Shown here: positions 23,797-30,735 of the stretch, piece by piece
Position numbering within the stretch: position 1 is the stretch's first letter
How the letters are laid out: every line of letters begins with the position of its first letter
Source of the DNA: Ilumatobacteraceae bacterium
GTDB lineage: Bacteria; Actinomycetota; Acidimicrobiia; Acidimicrobiales; Ilumatobacteraceae
Assembly: GCA_016463775.1 (NCBI GenBank)
Contig: JAEMQQ010000012.1
Span: 5,014-42,149 of the forward strand
DNA: 37,136 nt
Reading direction: 5' to 3'
Notes under the pieces: model-generated
Database searches by the model: none
What the model saw: only the letters and a program-made list of their open reading frames with translations
Told to the model about the DNA's origin: nothing
Made by a program: the position numbers and the translations under genes

Positions 23797-25296
23797 ATGA
23801 GACATTCACAGTTGGTCGTCACCGTTGCACGCGAAGTTCCGAAGTCAGAAGCGATCGGGGTTCCCGTCACCTCGGACAAAGCAGTGCCTGGCGAGCTTGG
23901 CCTGTCGCGTGCCCAGTTGACGGCAGCCGGCTTCGACGGCAAAGTCGGTCAAACGCTCGTCGTGCAGGCGAGTGGCAAAACGGTGTTGATTGCCGTGGGT
24001 GTAGGCGCCGGAAGCTCGGCCAAGGCCCACGACCTGCGCAATGCTGCCGCAGCGTTGGTGCGAGCGGCCAGCAAGTACGCGTCGTTGTCGACCACATTGG
24101 CCGGTGCCGGGCGGGGCGATCGTGCCGAGATTGCCCAGGCAGTCACCGAGGGTTTGTTATTGGCAAGTCACCGCTACGGGGCGCTCAAGTCGGATAAATC
24201 ATTCGGGTCGAAGTTGAAGTCGGTCGTGTTGGTGGTCGAGGCTAAGGCACTTGGTGCAGTAGCCAACGGTTCACGACGTGGCGTGGTCGTTGGTGAGGCC
24301 GTGTGCATGGCGCGCGACTTTGCGAATATGCCACCGGCTCACTTGACGGCAAAAATGTTTGCCGACCGTGCCCAAGAAGTTGCGTCCGAAACCGGGTTGC
24401 GTGTCGAGGTGTACGACAAAGACAAATTGCTCGCCATGGGTTGCGGTGGAATGATCGGTGTGAACCGGGGCAGTGTGAACCCGCCGCGCATGGTGAAGCT
24501 GTCGTACCGCCCGAGCAAGTCGTCGCTGAAGGGTAAACCTGCCGGCAAAGGCAAGAAGTCAGCACTGCCACACCTCATCATGGTGGGCAAGGGCGTGATG
24601 TACGACTCAGGTGGCATCAGTTTGAAGCCGAGCAACCCGAGCCACGCAATGATGAAGGCCGACATGAGCGGTGCTGCGGCCGTACTGGCTGCAATGAGCA
24701 CGCTGAAGGCCCTCGGTTGCAAAAATCAAATCACCGCATATCTCATGTGTACCGACAACCTGCCGTCGGGAAGCGCCATGGCGATGGGCGATGTGCTCAC
24801 GATGCGCAACAAAAAAACCGTCGAGATTCACAACACCGATGCTGAAGGCCGCCTCGTCTTGGCCGATGGTTTGTCGTTGGCCGCCGAACAAAAACCCGAT
24901 GCAATCGTGGACATCGCCACGCTGACTGGGTCTTGTGCAGCCGCACTCGGCCCCAAAATGTCGGGTGTGATGGGCAACAATGCCGGCTTCATCGAACAGG
25001 TCATGGCCGCCGGTAAAGCAACGGACGAAGACGTGTGGGAGTTGCCACTCGAGCGTTCGTATCGTGGCATGCTCGAGTCGTACGTTGCCGACATGAAGAA
25101 CGTTGGTGGCGGAGATGCAGGTGCCATCACCGCCGCACTGTTCTTGGATGAATTCACCGACGGGCGGCCGTGGGCACACCTTGATATCGCTGGCCCAATG
25201 TGGGCAGGTGGCGATGCCGGCTGGCTACAGCGCGGTGCCACCGCCTATGGCACGCGATTGCTCGTCAATCTGGCCGAAAACTTCCGCCGCCGCTAA
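23797..25296 (+). CDS. pepA: Leucyl aminopeptidase (M17, cytosol aminopeptidase)
   Basis: This is a 499-residue hexameric metallo-aminopeptidase. The N-terminal domain (about 1-165) is less conserved; the C-terminal catalytic domain has the metal ligand K265 in GKGVMYDSGG, the following D residues, and the signature NTDAEGRLVLAD at 346-357, which gives metal ligands D348 and E350 and the catalytic R352. A lysine-rich insertion (about 238-250, SLKGKPAGKGKK) precedes the active site and is unusual for the family; it could be a surface loop. It removes N-terminal amino acids in protein turnover. No signal peptide is present. It converges with the conserved hypothetical gene 11 bp downstream, with no clear terminator in the gap. 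Confidence 0.93.
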   Translation: MRHSQLVVTVAREVPKSEAIGVPVTSDKAVPGELGLSRAQLTAAGFDGKVGQTLVVQASGKTVLIAVGVGAGSSAKAHDLRNAAAALVRAASKYASLSTTLAGAGRGDRAEIAQAVTEGLLLASHRYGALKSDKSFGSKLKSVVLVVEAKALGAVANGSRRGVVVGEAVCMARDFANMPPAHLTAKMFADRAQEVASETGLRVEVYDKDKLLAMGCGGMIGVNRGSVNPPRMVKLSYRPSKSSLKGKPAGKGKKSALPHLIMVGKGVMYDSGGISLKPSNPSHAMMKADMSGAAAVLAAMSTLKALGCKNQITAYLMCTDNLPSGSAMAMGDVLTMRNKKTVEIHNTDAEGRLVLADGLSLAAEQKPDAIVDIATLTGSCAAALGPKMSGVMGNNAGFIEQVMAAGKATDEDVWELPLERSYRGMLESYVADMKNVGGGDAGAITAALFLDEFTDGRPWAHLDIAGPMWAGGDAGWLQRGATAYGTRLLVNLAENFRRR

Positions 25297-25307
25297 ACAC
25301 ACCTGCT

Positions 25308-25790
25308 TCAGGCCGCAAAGGTTTTGGCTGACTCCGTTCGGTTGTTTAACCAAGCGGGGTGGGCATCACGTAGATGTGGAGGCATGCGTTGCAAATGTCG
25401 TTGCGATACCTCGGGCAAGATGCGCCGAACCGCCAGCGAGTCACCAAGCATGTGGGCGATGCCGAACATCTGTAGCCGCGACACGGCCCGACCGAAGATG
25501 GTGCCGGTGTCATCGCGTGCAGCGATACCGAGTGCGCGTGCCGTGCACAGGGCATCGAGCACGTAACCAGTGGGGTAGTCGTCGAAGCCGAAGTCGATAC
25601 GCCGCAGGAGCCACGTGGCGGATGGCCCGAGCACGGGCAGCCAGAACCATTCCACATAGTCGGATCGGGCGGCAAACCCGCGGGCCTCAACGGTGGCATC
25701 GTGCCACGGGACAACGGCGAGGTTGAAATCGGGCTGTTTCACGTACAGGTGTGTGCACGCCAGTCGGCAAGTGGCAAACTCTTTAGACAT
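25308..25790 (-). CDS. Conserved hypothetical protein (actinobacterial, unknown function)
   Basis: From the ATG at 25790 the protein has 160 residues. The longer open frame (to 26183) overlaps the sirtuin completely and is rejected. Conserved-looking stretches are DYVEWFWLPVLGPSATWLLRRIDFGFDDYPTGYVLDAL (about 43-80) and the C-terminal RLQMFGIAHMLGDSLAVRRILP. It is rich in aromatic residues and has no signal peptide or clear membrane span. I recall similar proteins as unannotated actinobacterial ORFs, but I cannot name a domain. Its ATG abuts the sirtuin ATG within a 14-bp palindrome, so both genes probably share control. No Shine-Dalgarno sequence is visible. Confidence that it is a real gene rests on frame quality, length and neighbour arrangement. 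Confidence 0.65.
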   Translation of the reverse strand: MSKEFATCRLACTHLYVKQPDFNLAVVPWHDATVEARGFAARSDYVEWFWLPVLGPSATWLLRRIDFGFDDYPTGYVLDALCTARALGIAARDDTGTIFGRAVSRLQMFGIAHMLGDSLAVRRILPEVSQRHLQRMPPHLRDAHPAWLNNRTESAKTFAA

Positions 25791-25797
25791 ATGTCTA
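25784..25797. promoter_or_regulatory. 14-bp perfect palindrome spanning back-to-back divergent start codons
   Basis: TAGACATATGTCTA is a perfect inverted repeat whose centre is the CAT|ATG junction of two divergent genes, starting at 25790 (minus) and 25791 (plus). It has the form of a dimeric regulator site. Neither gene has the TANNNT spacing seen elsewhere in the window, so the promoters must lie inside the opposite genes or the true starts lie further in. Confidence 0.45.
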
Positions 25798-26567
25798 GTG
25801 ACGACACCAATTCTGTGACTCGCGCAGAAGTCATGCTCGCAGCAGCTCACCGCATTACGGTGCTCACCGGTGCGGGTATTTCGACCGCCTCGGGCATTCC
25901 CGACTTTCGTGGACCAGACGGCCTGTGGACCAAGAACCCCGACGCCGAACGGGCCTCGACGCTGAGCCACTACTTGAATGATGTCGAGTTGCGCATGCGG
26001 GCGTGGCAGAACCGCACCAAGTGGATCAACAGCGACCCACAACCCAATGATGGCCATAAGGCTTTGTGCCGCCTGGATGAACGCGGGCAATTGCGCGCCA
26101 TCGTGACACAAAATGTCGATGGGTTGCACCAACGATCCGGAATCGCTGCGCACAAAGTGCACGAGGTGCACGGCAATTTGCATCGCTCAATTTGTTGGGA
26201 ATGCAAAGACAAACGCCCGATGCGTGAAACCTTGGAGCGTGTTGCAGCTGGCGACCCTGACCCGAAGTGTTTGTTGTGTGGTGGCGTGTTGAAAAGTGAC
26301 ACGATTTTGTTCGAAGAATCGTTGGTGCCTGAAGTGATCGATGCTGCTTTTCGCGCCAGTGAAGACTGCGATGTGTTGCTGGCGATCGGCTCGACGCTTG
26401 GTGTGCGGCCGGCAGCCAGTTGTGTGCCGCGGGCCAAGGCCAACGGGGCGCGAATCGTCATCGTGAACGGTGGCCCGACCGACATGGATGCACTTGCTGA
26501 TGAAATCGTGACGGGGGATATCTCCACCGTGCTACCTCGACTGTGTGGGGTGGCAACCCACAATTAG
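25791..26567 (+). CDS. Sir2-family NAD-dependent protein deacylase
   Basis: From the ATG at 25791 this sirtuin has 258 residues. It removes acyl groups from lysines using NAD+. The NAD-binding GAGISTASGIPDFRG (28-41) is complete, as are TQNVDGLH (106-113) and the catalytic H127 in HEVHG. Zinc is held by C135/C138 (CWEC) and C159/C162 (CLLC). The final GSTLGVRPAA and VIVNGGPT motifs bind the NAD ribose. Length is within the 230-280 range of bacterial members. The ATG touches the divergent start codon of a 160-residue unknown protein; an internal ATG at 25833 is a less likely alternative. The native substrate is unknown; acetyl-CoA synthetase is a frequent bacterial target. Confidence 0.9.
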   Translation: MSSDDTNSVTRAEVMLAAAHRITVLTGAGISTASGIPDFRGPDGLWTKNPDAERASTLSHYLNDVELRMRAWQNRTKWINSDPQPNDGHKALCRLDERGQLRAIVTQNVDGLHQRSGIAAHKVHEVHGNLHRSICWECKDKRPMRETLERVAAGDPDPKCLLCGGVLKSDTILFEESLVPEVIDAAFRASEDCDVLLAIGSTLGVRPAASCVPRAKANGARIVIVNGGPTDMDALADEIVTGDISTVLPRLCGVATHN

Positions 26568-26606
26568 GCAAATTCGGGGGCTCCAATTGAATCCCGACTA
26601 GACAGA

Positions 26607-26612
26607 TAGCGT
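26607..26612 (+). promoter_or_regulatory. Probable leaderless -10 element (TAGCGT) of the rhodanese-E1 gene
   Basis: TAGCGT ends seven bases before the GTG at 26620. The -35 candidate TTGAAT (26587-26592) is present but only 14 bp away, shorter than the usual spacing. The 52-bp gap after the sirtuin gives room for this promoter. Confidence 0.45.
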
Positions 26613-26619
26613 TTCAAGG

Positions 26620-27780
26620 GTGCCAACCTTTCGTGATTTGCTCTCGGCTGCCAAGGCGCAAATCATCGAGGTCGATACGGCCACTGCAGCCGGCCAGATT
26701 GCTGCCGGGTATGTGGTGCTCGATGTGCGCGAGCCCGACGAGTTTGAACAAGGTGCACTGCCCGCAGTCGTCCATATTCCACGCGGCCATCTTGAGGCAC
26801 AGGTAGAGACACGCATCATCGACAAGGCGACACCCGTCGTGGTGTATTGCGCGGGTGGTATTCGAAGCGCATTCGCCGCCAAGACGATGCAGGAACTCGG
26901 CTACACCACGGTGGTGAGCATGGCCGGTGGTTTCGGGAAATGGAAAGACGAGGGCCGCGCGTGGTCGACACCAGTGGCTTTGACTGCCGAGCAGCGCAAT
27001 CGATATCAGCGCCACATCACGTTGCCCGAAGTCGGGGTGGCCGGGCAGGCCAAGTTGCTCGCCAGCAAGGTGCTCTTGCTTGGCGCCGGTGGTCTCGGTT
27101 CGCCGGCAGCGCTGTATCTTGCGGCAGCAGGTGTAGGCACCCTCGGCATCGTCGATATGGACGAAGTCGATGCGAGCAATTTGCAACGCCAAATTTTGCA
27201 CAACATCGATCGCATCGGTGACCGCAAGGTGGATTCGGCGAAAAAGACGCTCACCATGCTGAATCCTGATGTCAATGTGGTCACCTACGACACACGCTTG
27301 GCAGCCAGCAACATCATGGACATCATCGCTGGCTACGACGTCATCGTCGATGGCGCCGACAACTTCCCATCGCGCTACTTGTTGAATGACGCCAGCGTCA
27401 AACTGGGCATTCCAGTGGTGCATGGTTCGATCTTCCGTTTCGAAGGAATGGTTAGCGTCTTTCATCCACTGCGTGGGCCGACCTATCGCGACATGGTTCC
27501 TGAGCCACCGCCGGCTGATATGGCGCCAAGTTGTGCCGAAGCGGGCGTGCTCGGCGTGCTGCCAGGCATTGTCGGTTCGATCCAGGCACTTGAGACCATC
27601 AAATTGCTGTTGGATCTTGGCGACTCGCTGGCTGGTCGTATTCTCACCATCGACACCACGGAGATGTCCTTCCGCACGTTCAACCTGCGTGTCGATCCGA
27701 AGAATCTCGTCACCTATGAAAACCGTGACCGTATTCAAGTGCGTGATCTTGAGGGCGCTTGCGCGCCGTGGATGCACTAA
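26620..27780 (+). CDS. Rhodanese-E1 fusion (ThiF/MoeB-type sulfur-carrier adenylyltransferase)
   Basis: This 386-residue protein should activate the C-terminus of a ubiquitin-like sulfur carrier (MoaD, ThiS or CysO) and load it with sulfur. Here the rhodanese domain is first (about 15-115), with its persulfide cysteine C77 in YCAGGIRS. The E1 domain follows (about 122-386), with ATP loop GAGGLG (155-160), adenylation Asp/Arg residues in DMDEVDASNLQRQ (179-191), and cysteine C305 in PSCAEAG. Known MoeZ and MOCS3 proteins have the opposite order, with rhodanese at the C-terminus. The zinc CxxC pairs of MoeB are absent: GPTYRDM (286-292) replaces the usual GPCYRC, and no CxxC occurs at the end. 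A GTG start has a leaderless TAGCGT seven bases upstream. No carrier gene is nearby. Confidence 0.87.
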   Translation: MPTFRDLLSAAKAQIIEVDTATAAGQIAAGYVVLDVREPDEFEQGALPAVVHIPRGHLEAQVETRIIDKATPVVVYCAGGIRSAFAAKTMQELGYTTVVSMAGGFGKWKDEGRAWSTPVALTAEQRNRYQRHITLPEVGVAGQAKLLASKVLLLGAGGLGSPAALYLAAAGVGTLGIVDMDEVDASNLQRQILHNIDRIGDRKVDSAKKTLTMLNPDVNVVTYDTRLAASNIMDIIAGYDVIVDGADNFPSRYLLNDASVKLGIPVVHGSIFRFEGMVSVFHPLRGPTYRDMVPEPPPADMAPSCAEAGVLGVLPGIVGSIQALETIKLLLDLGDSLAGRILTIDTTEMSFRTFNLRVDPKNLVTYENRDRIQVRDLEGACAPWMH

Positions 27781-27784
27781 CTCA

Positions 27785-27790
27785 TAGAAT
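27785..27790 (+). promoter_or_regulatory. glf: Probable leaderless -10 element (TAGAAT) of glf
   Basis: TAGAAT ends seven bases before the GTG at 27798 and lies immediately after the rhodanese-E1 stop (27778-27780). The spacing repeats that of other genes here and supports the GTG start over the upstream ATG at 27759. Confidence 0.5.
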
Positions 27791-27797
27791 TGACTGC

Positions 27798-28949
27798 GTG
27801 CCGCTGAGTATCGCCGTGGTCGGCGCAGGTTTTTCGGGTGCTGTCGTTGCCCGCGAACTGGCAGAGGCCGGGCATCTGATCGATGTGTTCGAGTCGCGTG
27901 ATCATGTAGCGGGTAATTGCCACACCCGTCGTCATGACACGGGTGTGATGGTGCATGTCTACGGCCCGCACATCTTCCACACCCAGCACGAAGAAGTCTG
28001 GAACTATGTGCAGCGCTTCGCGACGTTCAAGCCATATCGGCACCGTGTGCGGGCGATGGTCGGTGAAAACGCGTATCAAATGCCGATGAACCTCGGGTTG
28101 ATCAATGCGTTTTTCGGCACGCACATGAACCCGGTTGAAGCGGAGGCATTCGTGACGGCCCGCGCCGATGCCAGCATTACGAATCCGCAATCGTTCGAAG
28201 AGCAGGGCCTGCGTCTGGTCGGGCGTGAACTGTACGACGCATTTTTTGCGGGTTACACCCGCAAGCAATGGGGCGTCGACCCGAAAGAACTGCCGGCCAG
28301 CATCTTGGCGCGCCTGCCGTTGCGATTCACCGACGATGATTCGTACTTCAACCATCCGTTCCAGGGCATTCCCGAACACGGGTACACGCCGATTGTCGAG
28401 GCGATCTTGGACCACCCAGGAATCACCGTGCATTTGTCGACCCGCTGTTCGCGGGCGCAGTTGGCGACCTACGACCATGCATTCTGGAGCGGTCCGATTG
28501 ATGCCTACTTCGATTTTGAACACGGTCGACTGGCCTATCGCACACTCGATTTCCAGCCCGAAGTCGTCGCCGGTGATCATCAGGGTTGCCCGGTGGTGAA
28601 CTATTGCGACGCCAGCGTGCCCTACACCCGCATTACCGAACACAAACATTTTGCCCCGTGGGAAAGCCATGACGACTCGGTCATCTATCGCGAATTCAGT
28701 CGTCTCTGCGACGAAAATGACACACCGTATTACCCCGTGCGTCTCGTGAAGGAAAAAGCACAGTTGTTGGAGTACGTGCACCTGGCTCGCGAGGAAGCAG
28801 GTGTCACGTTTCTTGGTCGGCTCGGCACCTACCGTTATCTGGACATGGATGTGACGATTCACGAAGCGCTCAAGACCGCCACCGTTGTCAAAGATGCGAT
28901 TGCGGCGGGAAGCAAGATCCCATCGTTCGTGGTTGACCCGCTCGGATGA
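27798..28949 (+). CDS. glf: UDP-galactopyranose mutase
   Basis: This flavoprotein interconverts UDP-galactopyranose and UDP-galactofuranose, the donor of galactan. It has 383 residues. The FAD loop GAGFSG (8-13) is followed by VFESRDHVAGNCHTR and YGPHIFHT, a Glf signature. WGVDPKELP with GYTRKQW and the arginine-bearing YFNHPFQGIPEHGYTP block hold substrate and flavin contacts. YFPVRL-type YYPVRL and YRYLDMDVTI near the C-terminus are typical. Length matches bacterial Glf (about 370-400). The next gene encodes a GlfT2-like transferase 10 bp on, as in mycobacteria (Rv3809c-Rv3808c). Cytosolic. The open frame begins 39 bp earlier, but homology starts at this GTG. Confidence 0.93.
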   Translation: MPLSIAVVGAGFSGAVVARELAEAGHLIDVFESRDHVAGNCHTRRHDTGVMVHVYGPHIFHTQHEEVWNYVQRFATFKPYRHRVRAMVGENAYQMPMNLGLINAFFGTHMNPVEAEAFVTARADASITNPQSFEEQGLRLVGRELYDAFFAGYTRKQWGVDPKELPASILARLPLRFTDDDSYFNHPFQGIPEHGYTPIVEAILDHPGITVHLSTRCSRAQLATYDHAFWSGPIDAYFDFEHGRLAYRTLDFQPEVVAGDHQGCPVVNYCDASVPYTRITEHKHFAPWESHDDSVIYREFSRLCDENDTPYYPVRLVKEKAQLLEYVHLAREEAGVTFLGRLGTYRYLDMDVTIHEALKTATVVKDAIAAGSKIPSFVVDPLG

Positions 28950-28959
28950 GCCAGTCATA

Positions 28960-30735
28960 ATGCAGTACCTCCTGCAACGTTCGGTCTTGCCGGCGCAAGG
29001 TTTTGCCGAGCCGCTGTTGTACGTGCGTGAAGCGGGGGCGGTGCAACGTGGTGACGAAACAGCAACGGTTTCCGCTGGTGGTGTGCTGTCGTTCGATACT
29101 TCGTTCGGTGCGTTCCATGCTGGTCGCTGGCGACGTCTGACGTCGGTCGATCGCATCGGCGTTCGTGTGGTGGCGAGTGGTAGCGGTCGCGCCGAGGTGG
29201 TCGCAGTGACCCGTGGTCATGAACAGGTGATCGCCAGTGCAGAGTTGACGGACGAGCCCGTCGATATCGCCATCGGCGGTCTACGCGAAGCCAGCTGGGG
29301 TGTGTTGTACGTGCGCATCGTGGCCAGCGGTGCCTGCCGCGTGCAGCGCGTCGAGTGGCGCACCGACATGCCTGGCGGGCGTGATGTGCGGCTCAACCTG
29401 TCGATCACCACGTTCAATCGTCAGTCATACGTGGTGCCGACCGTCAAGAAAGTGTTGTCACTCGTGCGGGGGCTCGACGAATTACGCGGACGGGTTCGGG
29501 TGCTCGTGGTGGACAACGCCAACAACGTCGATTTTGCCGAAGCTGGTAGCGACGACTTGACCGTGGTGCCCAACCGCAACCTGGGTGGTGCGGGCGGTTT
29601 TGCGCGCGGGCTCATGTGGTTGCGGGCTGCCGGGTGGGCCACGCACGTGCTGTTCATGGACGACGACATCAATCTTGAAACTGAATCACTCGTGCGCACG
29701 GTGGCTTTGTTCGCCTATGCCCGCGACCCGCAACTGTGCGTGCACGGTGCAATGATCAGCGAAGAACGTCAGTGGATGCAGTTTGAAGCCGGTAGCAAAT
29801 ATCTCTGGCGTTCGCTCTACCCGTTGCGCGCACTCGGCCAAGAAGACGATTTGCGGGATCGTCGCCTCGCGATGCGCGACGCCAAAGAACGCCGGTTTGC
29901 CTACTCGGCCTGGTGGTACACGGCGTTTCCGATTGGCATCACGGGGGACAACCCGCTACCCGTCTTCGTGCGTGGTGACGATGTTGCATTCGGGCTCATG
30001 CACACGGGTCGTCACACGGTGACCCTGAACGGGGTGGCGGTGTGGCACGCCGACTTTCACCTGAAAAATAATCCGTCATCACTGTTCTACGAGATGCGTA
30101 ACTTCGCCACGATCGACACGCTCGTATTCGATCGGCATCGTTGGTGGCACCTGGCGCGGCGTTTCTTGGCACTGAGTTTCCGTAATCTCTTCGGCTTTCG
30201 TTACTCGAGCGCCGAGTACATGATTCGTGGGATGCGGGCGTTCCTGGCCGGCCCGCAGGCACTCGCCGAAGTGGACCACACCGCGCTGCACGATGAACTC
30301 CGCCAGGTTGCAGAAGAAAAACCTGCGCCGCTCTCCGACGCACATGCCGCAGTGCCGATGTCGACTCCGCTGCCCAAACCCGTACGACTCATCGGCTTTA
30401 TTTTGGCCGTGCCATTTTTGGGCGGATTTTTGTTGCCTGCTCGCGTACGCAGCAAAGCCCTGCGAACCGCACCAATCGACTCGCGCGCCGTGGGTTTGGC
30501 ACTGCGCCACGACCGAATTTTGTATCGCCACGATCGACTCCCCGAGGGTTTCGTGTGCACCCGCGATCGCGCGCGCTTTGTGGCCCTGTGGCGCGATGTA
30601 TTCAGCGTTATCGGTCAACTTGCCCGCAACTACGGCCGTTTGAAGCGCGAGTATCACGCTGCGTATCCGTCACTCGTGAGTGATGCTGCTTGGCAGCGGC
30701 GCTTCGACGGTGTCAGCGCTGCGCCGAAGCGCTGA
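28960..30735 (+). CDS. glfT2: GlfT2-like galactofuranosyltransferase (GT2 family)
   Basis: From the ATG at 28960 this 591-residue glycosyltransferase probably polymerises galactofuranose from UDP-Galf onto a lipid-linked acceptor. An N-terminal beta-rich domain (1 to about 140) is followed by a GT-A catalytic domain (about 145-400). Here LNLSITTFNR begins the nucleotide-binding fold, the DDD metal motif is at 234-236 (FMDDDIN), and the metal-binding H363 lies in WHADFH. The C-terminal part (about 430-591) contains one hydrophobic stretch, LIGFILAVPFLGGFLLP, and basic segments, suggesting membrane association. M. tuberculosis GlfT2 has 637 residues with the same order. The glf neighbour strongly supports the call. 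The last 23 bp overlap tail-to-tail with the SpoIID-type gene. No arabinosyl or mycolyl genes are in the window. Confidence 0.87.
   Translation: MQYLLQRSVLPAQGFAEPLLYVREAGAVQRGDETATVSAGGVLSFDTSFGAFHAGRWRRLTSVDRIGVRVVASGSGRAEVVAVTRGHEQVIASAELTDEPVDIAIGGLREASWGVLYVRIVASGACRVQRVEWRTDMPGGRDVRLNLSITTFNRQSYVVPTVKKVLSLVRGLDELRGRVRVLVVDNANNVDFAEAGSDDLTVVPNRNLGGAGGFARGLMWLRAAGWATHVLFMDDDINLETESLVRTVALFAYARDPQLCVHGAMISEERQWMQFEAGSKYLWRSLYPLRALGQEDDLRDRRLAMRDAKERRFAYSAWWYTAFPIGITGDNPLPVFVRGDDVAFGLMHTGRHTVTLNGVAVWHADFHLKNNPSSLFYEMRNFATIDTLVFDRHRWWHLARRFLALSFRNLFGFRYSSAEYMIRGMRAFLAGPQALAEVDHTALHDELRQVAEEKPAPLSDAHAAVPMSTPLPKPVRLIGFILAVPFLGGFLLPARVRSKALRTAPIDSRAVGLALRHDRILYRHDRLPEGFVCTRDRARFVALWRDVFSVIGQLARNYGRLKREYHAAYPSLVSDAAWQRRFDGVSAAPKR

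Noticed and set aside
25791-26183. Extension of the minus-strand unknown gene back to 26183
   Set aside because: That part is antisense to the sirtuin coding region and has no coherent domain; the ATG at 25790 starts the patterned part.
26614-27777. 387-codon minus-strand frame opposite the rhodanese-E1 gene
   Set aside because: It is an antisense shadow caused by codon bias; the plus strand contains rhodanese and E1 motifs.
27777-29156. 459-codon minus-strand frame opposite glf
   Set aside because: It mirrors the glf and glfT2 codons and has no domain; a strong gene with clear family motifs occupies the opposite strand.
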